A stretch of 64,000 nucleotides of DNA from contig CM034239.1 in NCBI GenBank assembly GCA_019916065.1, forward strand, positions 42,610,663 to 42,674,662, given 5' to 3'. Of the stretch, positions 11,024-22,300 are shown in pieces. The notes beneath the pieces were generated by a model. That model saw only the letters and a program-made list of their open reading frames with translations, searched no databases and was not told the DNA's origin. The DNA is from Vitellaria paradoxa. Taxonomy: Eukaryota > Streptophyta > Magnoliopsida > Ericales > Sapotaceae. The stretch's first letter is position 1. Each line of letters starts with the position of its first letter. The translations under genes and the position numbers were made by a program.

Positions 11024-14000
11024 TTAGACTTGATGACCTGTTGCCACCTCCATCAAAGTATTGAAATTTTGAGTTGTGCTCCCATTTGGTCCAACAGCCT
11101 CGAGAGCAAGCTCTTTCAAGTTCCCAATTTGCTGCTTCAATTTCTTTCCTTCTTGACTTGACAAAACTAGTTCGAGGGCATGCATCATTTTACTTTTTGT
11201 GAGGACACCCTCAACCCTTACACCAATTTTCCATATATGTTCAACCGTCCATGCATTCAATTGTTGATCTGCAAAGAGTGGCCTTCCTATAATTGGAACG
11301 CTGGCTGCAATGCTCTCCAACACTGAATTCCACCCACAATGAGTGACATACACTCCAATAGAAGTATGTGCCAAAACTTGTACCTGAGAAAAAAATCAAA
11401 TAACTAAATAAATATATGTACTCTGTATGGTAGTATAAACCTTAACCACCATACCGTTTAAAAGTTCAATTTTTAGTAATTTTTGATTTTTTTTTGTCAA
11501 AAATTAGTAGTTAAAAATTTTGATATATTTAGTAAAATAAGTAACACCTTTTAGTAATTTTTGTCAATTTTTTCTTTATTTGTTAAAAATTTTAGTTACT
11601 TTTGAGGTGAGTAAGATATTGTCTTGACAAAAATTAGTATTTTACCAAATACTCAATAAGCAAAAATTGGTCAATTTATACTGAAGGCACCGTTCGAAAC
11701 CCAATTTTCAGCGAGAAATAACCAAATTTTACTTTTGGGATGTTTGACAAAACATCAAATTTTGTCTTTTTTTTATTAAGTTACAGTAACTTACTCAATT
11801 TAAAAGTTACTAAAAATTACCCAAAGTTGTCAAAAGTTGCTAAAATTATCAAAAATTTTACCAAACACCTAAAAGTTAAAAAATAATTCTAAAAATTACT
11901 ACTTGTTTTACTAAATACACTAAAAATTACAATTAGCATCTTTTAATAAAAAAATACCAAAAAATTGTTAAAATTTAAACTTCCAAAAAGTATCAAAATT
12001 TGAACCACCAAACCATACCATACTAAAATCATAAAAGTCGCATAATAGATGCGTTTAGAGCAACAAAAAATTAATGAAAAATATAGTCTAAGTAATTTTT
12101 TGGCATTTAGCGTGTAGTTATCAAACTACATTTTTCAGAGATGAATAATAAAATTTTTTGACTTTTGTGTCAACTTTTTGAAAAGAAAAATTATCTGAAC
12201 GATTTTTTTGAATTCGTCGAAACAATTTATGTCAAAATGTATTAAAAGTCCGTTAAAAATTTTTAAGAAATTGTAAAAAAATTATTGGGGTTTGTGGAAT
12301 GTTGTTGGATTTGTAAAAATTTTTTTGAAATTTGTAAAAAGTTGTTGGAATATTTAGATGTATATAAATTTATAAAAATTAGTGTCAAAAAAATTTAAAA
12401 ATTTTTAATATTTTTTAATGCGTCAAATGCTCCTATTATTTGACAATCATTTAGAATAGTTAGTCTCTTGTACCTGGGGTGTCCATGGCACAACTCTTCC
12501 CATCTTATTCATCCTCTCCCGCAATCCTTCTGGTAAATGTGTTGTGAAATTGTCTTTAAGGGACCAAAGAAATGGTATGTCACTCGCTTCCAGCGCTTCG
12601 GCCAGCGCCACTAGCTCGTTGGGTGCCAGCACCGCAAGAGTTCCAAAGCCAATGTACGCGACAGACGCGGGTTTTTGCATGTCCAACCATTGTAGACAGC
12701 CATACTCATCTGAGTTCGAAGATGGTAGCGGCGATGATAAGTTCAAGGGACCAACGTTGAGGAGCTTCCTAAACTTGGACTTGAGATTTTGGTTGGTTTC
12801 ACGTTCTAATCCTTCGAAAGAGTTTACTAGAACAGCAGCTGCTTTGTGCAAAACATGTCCCATTTTTTGGAGAGAGACTGACAATCTTGATTCTATGTTT
12901 CCAAATAGAACTTCACTTGGCAAGTCACCGAGGCGTAGTGCGGAAAACCCTGGAATGAATGTAGCAATTTCATTTTCGCGTCCGGCGAGATCTGTATATC
13001 CATTAATGTCAAAAGTACCCAATCAGTTGAATAAAGTGGAAAAAGAAAAAAGAAAAAAAAATGAAGTGAATCGCTATGTCCAAGACAATCCTTTTTTTTT
13101 TTTTTATTTTCTCTTTTATCAGGGGATTTAGAAAAAATATATATATATTTTACAAGAAAACAAAAATTGTTGTTGCTTGTTTACTTGGAAATTTTAAATT
13201 TTTATACAAGATGAAATTCTCACAAGAATTTCCATCGGTCAAATTCTAGTATTTAGGCTGAGACAGTGTTTGGGTAGAAAAAAAATTATTTTTTTTATGT
13301 TTAGAAAATTAAAAAATTAACTTTTTAAATTTTTGTAAATTTGATATTTTTAAATAAAAATTTAAAAAATTACTTACTAAAAAATTATTTTTTTTTTTTA
13401 AAAAATATGATTTTTTTTAATTAACTACTGAAAAACAATCCAACCCCTCCCAAACTCTACCTTAAAAATAACTAGGGAAGGACTTTAGATTAGGATTATA
13501 TCAAAACTTATCTCATATATTTTTTTTATTGGTAAGTGGGTTTGGGACAGCTCGGAATCGAACCCGAAGATAAAGAGGTCGAGCTGGAGCTCACCAACTG
13601 AGTTATGGCACTCCCTAACTCAACTCATATCTTCCAGACTTGAATTTCATCATTTATCTCTAAAATCATTTCCAAATTTTATTATTTAAATCTCTTACTT
13701 CTCTTGTTAGAATCGGATTTCCAATTAAATTGTCATCAGATCACTACTTAAAATGTACTTAATTAAAAGTAGAATTTTGCCCGGATTACCATACCGTTGA
13801 TTCCAATAGTTTCCCTGATCAGATCAGTGTAGAAGTGAGTGGCAAGCGAGCGCGATCCGCTTGTCCAAAGTGCGACCCAGGGGACGCCCATCTCGCCGGC
13901 CATCTCTCCGGCGAACCATAGAACTGAATCCCCAATCAGGCAGCTAATTCTCCGGCCGATCTCCGCCTCTGCCGCTCGAATGCCCGCCTTGAAGCTCTCC

Positions 14001-14290
14001 TGCGCAACCTCAAGGAACAACCTGATATTCTCGTCGAGGTTCCCGGAGAACACATACCCTTCCGGTAGGCCGTCGGGGACGTCGAATGCCTTTAGGTTCT
14101 CGAGGTTTGGCACCGCCGTGAACAAGGACTCGTTGGCCCTCGCGGTGGTACAGAACGAGAAAGTCACGTCCGGGGCGGCCGCCGCCAGCCTCCGCGCCAG
14201 GCGGAATGCGTTTCCGGTGTGCGACGTGAACGGGAAAGCAAGCACGGCGACGTGTTGAGATGGCGAAGAAGACTCGGTGGTGGTTTGCAT
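11024..14290 (-). CDS. UGT78-like flavonoid 3-O-glucosyltransferase, three exons
   Basis: Family 1 glycosyltransferase that moves glucose from UDP-glucose to a flavonoid or anthocyanidin 3-hydroxyl in the cytosol. Exons 14290-13795, 12991-12474 and 11383-11024 join in phase (GT-AG) into 457 residues, the normal UGT78 length. Catalytic His24 lies in FPFTSH and its partner Asp121 in CLIGDS. The 44-residue PSPG box (residues 335-378) runs from WTPQ through HCGWNS to ADQ; the final Gln fits glucose rather than galactose as donor. The start gives an ATG directly before the family-typical HVAVLAFPF strand. Intron 1 falls after residue 165 and holds a SINE; intron 2 (1,090 bases) falls after WTPQ, inside the PSPG box. 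Ala-Ser replaces the usual Ala-Gly in AAGVP. No break was seen. The acceptor substrate is inferred from family likeness only. Confidence 0.92.
11428..12022. repeat. Possible foldback element in UGT intron 2
   Basis: Sequence starting GTATGGTAGTATAAACC is roughly complementary to the segment ending ACCAAACCATACCATAC, and the inner flanks (AGTTCAATTTTTAGTA against TACTTTTTGGAAGTTT-like sequence) also pair loosely. The interior is AT-rich and non-coding. It could be a decayed MITE; no target duplication was fixed. Confidence 0.35.
13519..13616 (-). mobile_element. Short tRNA-derived SINE in UGT intron 1
   Basis: Minus-strand A box (ATAACTCAGTTGGTGAG, near 13590-13609) and B box (GGGTTCGATTCC, 13553-13564), followed by CCCACTTACCAAT-A(n). 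Imperfect 14-base target duplications (12 of 14 match) lie at 13505-13518 and 13617-13630. The head differs from the 1074 SINE but the ACTTACC-AT-A(n) tail is shared. Same orientation as the UGT gene. It is not a functional tRNA gene. Confidence 0.75.
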
Positions 14291-16902
14291 TGTTTTGGTT
14301 CTTGGTTGATTTAAGTTTAGAGTTGAATATGAGTTTGATTGAGGTAAAGAGAACGAGCAGAGAAACTGAACAAAGCTAAAGAGATTGTAGACTATGGGGG
14401 AAAATTAATGTGCGAACCATATGCTCCGTTTGCAGCGGCGAAAATCTGATAAAAATGAAATAAAGTGAGGTAAGTTAATTTATATAATGAGATAAAAAAT
14501 AATTAATTTAAAGTTTTTTTAACATTTTTAAGTATTTTTTAAAAAATTTTTTACCATTCCGAAGGGAACCTGGGCTTTGGGTTGTGGCCTACGTATTCAT
14601 GAAGAGAGCCAATGCTGGTTTGCCGATGGCTTTGGGTCGTTGCCTGATTCATGGTTCAGCTAAAAATACAAAGATAGTGAGAAGCCGCTTGGAATGTTAG
14701 AGGAAAAAAAAAAAAAGGGGGGGGGGGGGGAGAAAAAAGGACTAGAAGTTAACTGCGTAAAATTATGAATAGTTATTTTGAAATGATAATTAAATATTTG
14801 TATTTGATTTAATGTGAAATTGTTAAAAATCATATAAAATGATATGTGACAAAATTTTAGTGATAAATCTTAAAAATTTTTAAAATTTTGTAGAAATTTT
14901 TTGGAATAAATGTTAGTCTAACTTTTCAAAACTCTATCAGAATTCATTAGAACGCACTGTAATAACTTGTTCCAACTAGTTTTAAAAAACTCTAAAAATT
15001 CTTAATTTATTCCGATCTATAATTCGTAACATATGACTTTTATAACACTTCAACACCAATTTTTAGTTTTTTTTTAACTTTTTTGAAATTTCAAACATTT
15101 CCTAAGTATGCATTTAGAATCATAACTAGATATGTAATTTTTTAATTTTTTCTACAATAACTATATTTACCTTCTTATATTTTTAACTTTTTTTAAATCA
15201 TAAATGACAAAAATGTCAAATTAACCAAAAAAAAAAAAGTAAAAAATTAACTTTTTTTGACTTTAAAAAAAAAAAAAAAGATTTTTAGTAACAAAGGAGA
15301 GTGTTTGGTTTACTAAAAACCCATCAGCTTCTATTAATTTTTTTTTTCAATCTTCACCAATTAAATTTCGTCACATATTAAATTTTTATTAATTCTTTGT
15401 GTTTTTTTTTTTTTTTACATTTTTACCATTCAAACACCACCTAACTACAAAATTAATTAATATTTTTTTTTCAAACCCAATCTAAGGTTGAGTTTAGAAA
15501 GAATAAATTAACTTTTTTTTTTTTTTTTGTAATTGGTTACTCACTAGTTATTAAAAATTTAATTTTTTGTGTTTGGAAAGAATAAATTTTTAGTAGTTAA
15601 TAATTTTTAATTAATTTAATATTTTTATCTTTCAATAGTTGAAAGAAATTTAAAAAATAAAAGAATAAATTTATTCATTAAGATAGAGTTGGAATGGCAC
15701 TGGATGGCGCCGGGCACCTGTTCGTAAAAGGTACAGTAAGAATGGCAGCTTTGCATGCGGAAACTGGACTGGAGGGTGACTGGCAGAGACCGAGTTGGAA
15801 TAGGTGAAATGTCCTGCAATCACATTTAATTGAGAAATTAAGAGGGATGGGGACAGACAACTGGCAGCACGACACATCCTATGGCGCTAGATAGGCGCCC
15901 GAGTTAGGACATTTTTTTTTTTTGCTGGGCCACATATCACTTGAATAATTAATTACAGATAATTTAAATAATTTTTATATTTATTGTAATTTTATAGTTT
16001 TAAAATTGTAAAATGGTAAGTATACCGTCTTTGTGAAAAGTAATCATTGCATTTATTGGATAGTAAATAATAATAATTGATTTTTTTCTTGCATGATAAT
16101 AAATTAGTTTTTTTTAGATAATTACATTTTATTCTTTGTAATTTGAAAGAAAGAAAAAAGAAAAAACATAGTTCTATTTTAATTTTAAAAAGTCAAAATG
16201 AAATTCCTTCCTGTTTTAGATTAAATTATGCAAAATTGTCAAAACATGTTAAATTTAATTAGATTTGTGTCACACGTGTTGTGTGGCTTCATATATAGTC
16301 ATTCAAAAATATTGTTTAAAAAATAAAATCAAATTGAGTCACTTTAAAAAATTAAATATTGTTTTGTTTTATTAAAAAATTAAATATTATTTTGTTTTAA
16401 CTTAAATATGGGCCAAAATGTATTTTTATTTATTTATTTTCGTAAAAAACTTTTTACTTAGTAAGTTTTTGATTTATCAGGTACAAATCTAGTTAAATTT
16501 AATAGATTTATTTAATTTCACACTTTAATGTAAATTACAAGGATTTATGTGTTGACTTTAAAATTAAAGGTGGATCATGTGTTTTTAAGTCAAATCTAAA
16601 GAGATGATTGTAATTACTCCATCTTATTTTTTTTTATCATGTACATCATATTTATAAAAAATAATTAGAAATTTGTGTAGCCTAGTATCGAAAAATTGAG
16701 GGCTAAATTGTCTACATTCAAGGAATGGGGTTTTCTCAAGAGGGCAGGAATATTACGCACACATTTATTTATATCATATTTAATTTTATTTAGTTTTAGT
16801 TTGTGAGAAATCCAGGGAGTTCGCAACTAGTGTAGCGATTGGCCGAGTTATAAATTATTAATCAGTGGAGTCATGCATTAGTAGTTTGTTACGAATTTCT
16901 TG

Positions 16903-16905
<3 letters not shown>

Positions 16906-16949
<44 letters not shown>
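16906..16949. repeat. (AT)22 microsatellite
   Basis: Uninterrupted alternating AT over 44 bases. Confidence 0.95.
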
Positions 16950-16952
<3 letters not shown>

Positions 16953-17145
16953 TAGTTATTATTATTAATGTAAGTTATATTTTGCCTCTCATACTCATTG
17001 GAATTTAGTACTGAGTAGAGAGCATTTAATGTTAAATGAAAGATAATTAATATAAAATAAACTATTACACATATTGACATATATATATCACATATGAAAT
17101 TATGACTTTTCAATTATTTTGACATATGTTTATTTATTCTACCGT

Positions 17146-17260
17146 ACTATAAATATAACACTTAATATCAAAATTTATATATTTGTTATTTTTTAGTAAT
17201 TGCTTTTAGATTTCTCATGACTTTAATATTGGAGGGGCTCTGATCGGAAACTCTCCTTAA
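17146..17260 (+). repeat. Possible LTR remnant with TATA-like block, related to 36160-36290
   Basis: CTATAAATATAACACTTA is followed 60-70 bases later by GACTTTAATATTGGAGG. The same two blocks in the same order occur at 36160-36290 (CTATAAATATGACACTTA, then GACTTTACCATCGGAGG). The second block resembles a motif I recall from plant LTRs. Ends undefined. Confidence 0.35.
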
Positions 17261-19340
17261 CTATTTGCTCTGAATTAAGCCTGCAGAACAAGAAAAGTCC
17301 GAGCAACGAATGAGAAAATATGCACTCTGCTAGAATACATAGTTTACAAACATTCACATGTTTATGATAATTTTTTCTTGATAAATTTATCTGAAAACAT
17401 AACGTTACACTTCCCAAGGTAATAGGTCATACCAATTTCAGTGACGTGGTAAAATTATGTTTTAAGATATAAGTAGATGCAACTCGTAATTGATATATAT
17501 ATATATATATGTAACTTATATCTAGTAACCTAAAATTTATAGATAATGTGAAAATGAAATGAAATTATTTAACTCAATTGGTTGATCTTTTATTTCAAAT
17601 TGGTAAGATTAGAGTTCCACAAATCATTTTGAATGTAGTTTTGGTATTCATTTTATATTTGCAAATTAAGCACTACTTATAATAATTTTGTTTAAGTAGT
17701 ACGATACAATCTAATACCAGAGTCATAATCAGACCAATTCTCAGGGCAATTGAAAGAAATGTTTGAGGCCTTCAAATGTGATTTTTAGGCCTCATATTTT
17801 AATATATATTAACTAATTACACAAAAATATAAAATTATTTTTATTTATCTACTTTAATGTAAAAATAAAAAAAAATTAATTAATACAATAATTGAGATTC
17901 TTTCTTCTCTGTGTCTTTTTAATTTATTCTCTCTCTATATTATTATCTGCCTCTAATATCTAAAAAATTCTCAAGACTCTCTCTCTCTCTCTCTCTTTCT
18001 CTCTCACTCCAACCATGGATTACGTCCTAATTCTTTCCTTTGAGAATCCAACTTATAGTTGCGACTTCAATTAATTGAATTTCACCAATAAGCAAGGCCG
18101 GATTCTTCCTTTCTTTATTGGGAGGCAAAGAAAGAAAAAATTTTTCTCATTGACTTTCTGTTTTGCACGTTCTCACTTTACTTTCTTTGCAGCTTGTACA
18201 TTACCAATACTTTCGTAGCAGCTTCCATTACCAACCCACTTGACTTCCTTTCACACCTCTCTCTTTCTCTCTCTCTCTCTCTCTGCATATCATTCTCAGT
18301 TTGCATTGATAATTGCTAGTCACCTTTTCTGGCAGAAGCAGTGCTCGGTCCAAATTCCAGCTATTGTTCATTGGCAAATTGAACGGGTGATTCACTTTAA
18401 ACTACACAACGCCCACGTATTACATATGTTTTTATTATCGTTAATCTTGCTTTTTCTATTTTGTTTATTTTAATTTTTTTTTAATTAGCTTTGCATTTCT
18501 CCTATGTATCTTCCTACTCCATTTCCTGTATAGCTTCCTCTTTTCCTTTCTTTTCTGATAACAGTAGATTGGATTATGCTATTTAAGTTTAAATTAAACT
18601 TCATATCACCCTTTTTTATGCCTAACTAGCTATATATTCTTTTTTTTTTTTAAGCAATTTTTTTCTTTTCTTTTCTTTATATTCTTCAATTTTCTTTTTC
18701 AGTGATTCATCTGAACTTATTGGGGGATTTTTCTTGCCTCCCCTCCTTTTTTAAGCCTAAGAGTTAAAAGAGTGCTTTAAATTAGCTTGATTCCTCTGGT
18801 GCTTTAAATTAGCCTGATTCTTCTATATATTAGGGGCAAGATCAACTACTCCTCTAGAATCATTGTTTGGATTGATTAATGATTTGATTGTATTAGACCA
18901 TCAATGTTTTGATCAAACGACGTTTGGTATTTTGGTGCATGCAATCGCGACAGTTGTTGATTACCCCCCCCCCCATCAGTTGATTCAAAGAGTATAATTT
19001 TCCAAAAGTCATCTATGCCTAGCTGTCTTCATAATCATAAGGTCCTACCAACCCAACAGAAAATGAGCACTTGCAGTGTGTGTGCAAAATTCTTTTCACA
19101 GACCAATAGATCAAAAATTCTTTTTACATTGCCAGTATTCATTCAATCAAATCCCCTCTTACGGAAAAACCATAGATCAAATTAGAAAGGAAGCATTTTC
19201 CTCAGTCTTTTGGTTTTTTTTTTTTTACTAGATTTTATTTAACTTACTTTTTGTTGTCAATCCTTATTATTTAATTTTTATGGGCGAACTTCTGTGTTGC
19301 CTTGACAGATTGCATTAATCTCTTGGTCCTTCTCTGTGTA

Positions 19341-22300
19341 ATGGCTGTTGTAAGAGAACAAGAAGCCTCTTCTTCTGCTCCTCGATGTACTTATGATGTG
19401 TTCTTGAGCTTCAGAGGTGAAGATACCCGCAAGACATTCACTGACCACCTCTATACAGCTTTAGATAATGCAGGAATTCACACCTTTAGAGATGATGATG
19501 GAATAGAAAGAGGAGAAAATATTGACATTGAATTGCAAAGAGCAATTTAGGAATCAAGAATTTCAATAATCGTCTTCTCGAAGGACTATGCATCTTCGAG
19601 ATGGTGCCTTAATGAACTTGTGAGAATACTTAAACGCAGGAGTACGTCAGGACATCATGTTCTACCTGTTTTCTATGATGTGGATCCATCTGATGTTAGA
19701 AAACAAACTGGAAGTTTCGAGGATTCATTTCTAAGACTTGAAAAGAAGTTCAAGGCAGAGCCAGATGAAATAAAAAATGATTGGATGGATAAAATAAAAG
19801 AATGGAAAGCAGCATTAAGAGAAGTTGCAGATTTAGCTGGGATGGCCCTCCAAAATCAATTTGACGGGTAATTTTCTAACCCCCTTTCTTATTTTTAGGT
19901 TCTACTTAGCACTTCTATTTTTGATTTTTGTGTTATTATAATTATAATAGGTCAATTTGTAAAACTTATATTTGAGTACCCATAGTAATTTGACATACTG
20001 CACAATTGAAATCGTCTTAAGTTTTACTTAGCACCTCCATTATGATTTTTGTATTACTATATTTAATAGGACAATTAGTAAAACTTATATTTGAGTATTC
20101 ATAGTAATTTGATACATTGCATAATTGAAATTTTGTCTTGGAATTGAAACAACACTTGTTATTTAAGGAATTAATTGTGAATGCTTACTAATAAGAATGA
20201 CTATTCCATTTGATCTATTGATTTGGTTTGGTCAAATAAATGATGCAATATATGGATTCAAATTTAAGATATAACATTCTTACTAAAATAAATTATTTAA
20301 AACTATTTTACTGCTTATGGACACATAAAAATAGGTCAAATAACCATCCTGATTTAGTTAATTAAAATAGTTTCCTTAAATTTGAATTCGAAATGAAAAA
20401 GAATTTTTGCTTGCTTGAATAACAAATCCATACATAACACATCTTGAATGGCTTAGCTTGGATTCTGATAGAACACAAACTTGCATGGTGTTTGCAATTC
20501 AAGTAATTTCATGCTCACTATGCTTATGTTCTTATTTGGTTGTCACAGGTATGAATCGAAGTTTATCCAAAAAATTGTTACGGTAATAGAAGATAAGTTA
20601 AAGCGTACAATCTTGAGCAATGTTCCTTTCCTAATTGGATTAGAGGATCAAGTTAGAAACATTAATTTGTGGTTAGAAGATGCATCAACTAATGTTAGCA
20701 TACTCGCAATTTGTGGGATGGGTGGAATAAGTAAAACCGCAGTAGCAAGACATGTTTATAATTTAAACTTCCAAAAATTTGGAGGTAGTAGTTTCCTTGC
20801 GAATGTAAGAGAAACTTGTGAACAGCCAAATGGTTTAGTCTGCTTGCAGGAGCAACTTCTTTTGGACATTCTTAACCGTAATAAAAAAATACACAATGTT
20901 TATGAAGGAACAGATAAGATTAAACATGCAATTTGTCGTAAAAAAGTTTTTGTTGTCCTTGATGATGTGGATCAAACAGACCAAATTAATTTAGTATTGG
21001 AATTTCGAGATTGGCTGTACCCAGGAAGCAAAATTATTATAACAACTAGACATGAGGGGCTATTAAAGGGTGTTCATAATCTTGTGGTGCATAGAGTTAG
21101 ATATTTGGATGATGATGAATCATTTAAGTTGTTTAGCCACCATGCCTTCTACCCAGACAATCCACCTGAAGCTTATGTGAAGCATGTAAAAAGGATGGTA
21201 GTGCAATGCGGTGGACTTCCGCTAGCCTTGAAAGTTTTAGGCTCTACTTTACGTGGGGAGCGACGCGTTGAAGTATGGATAAATGCACTGGAGAAATTGG
21301 AAGCAATCCCTGAGAATCAAATTCTAAAAAAACTGAGAATAAGTTATGACTCTTTGTCCGATGACCATGACAAAAATTTATTCTTAGATATTGCTTGTTT
21401 CTTTGTTGGAAAGGATGAAGATTACACAAGGGCAATCCTAGATGGATGTGGTTGTTTCACAATAATTGGAATTCAAAATCTTATTGAAAGATGCATGTTA
21501 GAAATTGAGAATAAAAAGCTAAAGATGCATCATTGGCTTCGAGATATGGGAAGAGAAATTGTTCGCCTAGAATCACCTACAGAACCTGAGAAATGTAGCA
21601 GGTTATGGCATCATAGTGATTCCTTCAAAGTTTTGAGACATAAAACGGTAAGAGCCAATATTTGATCTTATCCATATTTATATATTTTTATGCACTTATG
21701 CGAATGCTTCTCTAATGTTGTTTTTTCATTTCACTTAGGGCAACAATACAATTGAAGGCCTCATTCTCAATATGCATACCTTGAAAGAAGACAAATCTAC
21801 AAGAGAAATTGTTTGTTCCAATAAAAAAAGGCGCCTCTTGAGCTTTGTAGATACTCTTTTTGGAGATTTCAGTGAAGTGACCTTGGAAACTAGTTCATTT
21901 GGAAGAATGCACAAACTAAGGCTACTCCAGCTTAATTATGTAGAGCTGAAAGGAGACTATAAAAATTTTCCAAAAGAACTAAAATTTTTGTGTTGGCATG
22001 GATTCCCTTTAAAATATATACCGAGAAATTTATGTTTGGAGAGCCTAGTTGTTCTTGACATGAGCTATAGCAAGTTAATAGAAGTTTGGAAAGGAGCCAA
22101 AGTATGGTACCAATATTTACCCTCATATGTTTTCCTTTTTGGAGGGTCTTTGCAGGAACTCGCTATTAACCTTTTTATAATTTTCTCTTTACAGGTTCTT
22201 AAATCACTGAAAACCCTTGTTCTCAGCCATTCCTATAGACTTGTCAAAATTTCAAACTTTGCTGCAATACCTAATTTAGAGAGGCTCATTTTGAAAGATT

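Larger units (their letters stand above)
14291..19340. other. AT-rich spacer between the UGT and TIR-NB-LRR genes
   Basis: No convincing coding sequence. It contains presumed promoters of the two flanking genes (transcribed away from this spacer in opposite directions), many homopolymer A/T runs, a segment near 15300-15440 that begins GTGTTTGGTTTACTAAAAA and ends ATTCAAACACCACC (MITE-like), a (TA)22 run at 16906-16949 and CT runs near 17980-18005 and 18257-18284. An acceptor-like TTGACAG just before 19310 suggests a leader intron for the receptor gene. Confidence 0.6.

Noticed and set aside
12544..13131. Plus-strand open frame of 195 codons
   Set aside because: It is the complementary shadow of UGT exon 2, which has clear family motifs and splice sites on the minus strand.
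13553..13609. tRNA gene on the minus strand inside the UGT intron
   Set aside because: Pol III boxes present, but flanking duplications and an A-rich tail make it a SINE.
15625..15877. Three overlapping minus-strand frames of 64-68 codons
   Set aside because: Same bases in different frames with no motif; a slightly GC-richer patch only.
18240..18473. 77-codon open frame upstream of the TNL gene
   Set aside because: Begins in a CT microsatellite and encodes low-complexity sequence; more likely leader or promoter.
22102..22194. Reading straight through as TNL coding sequence
   Set aside because: The frame is open, but the joined exons restore the family-typical KVLKSLK and the segment has GTATGG and TTTACAG borders, so it is an intron.
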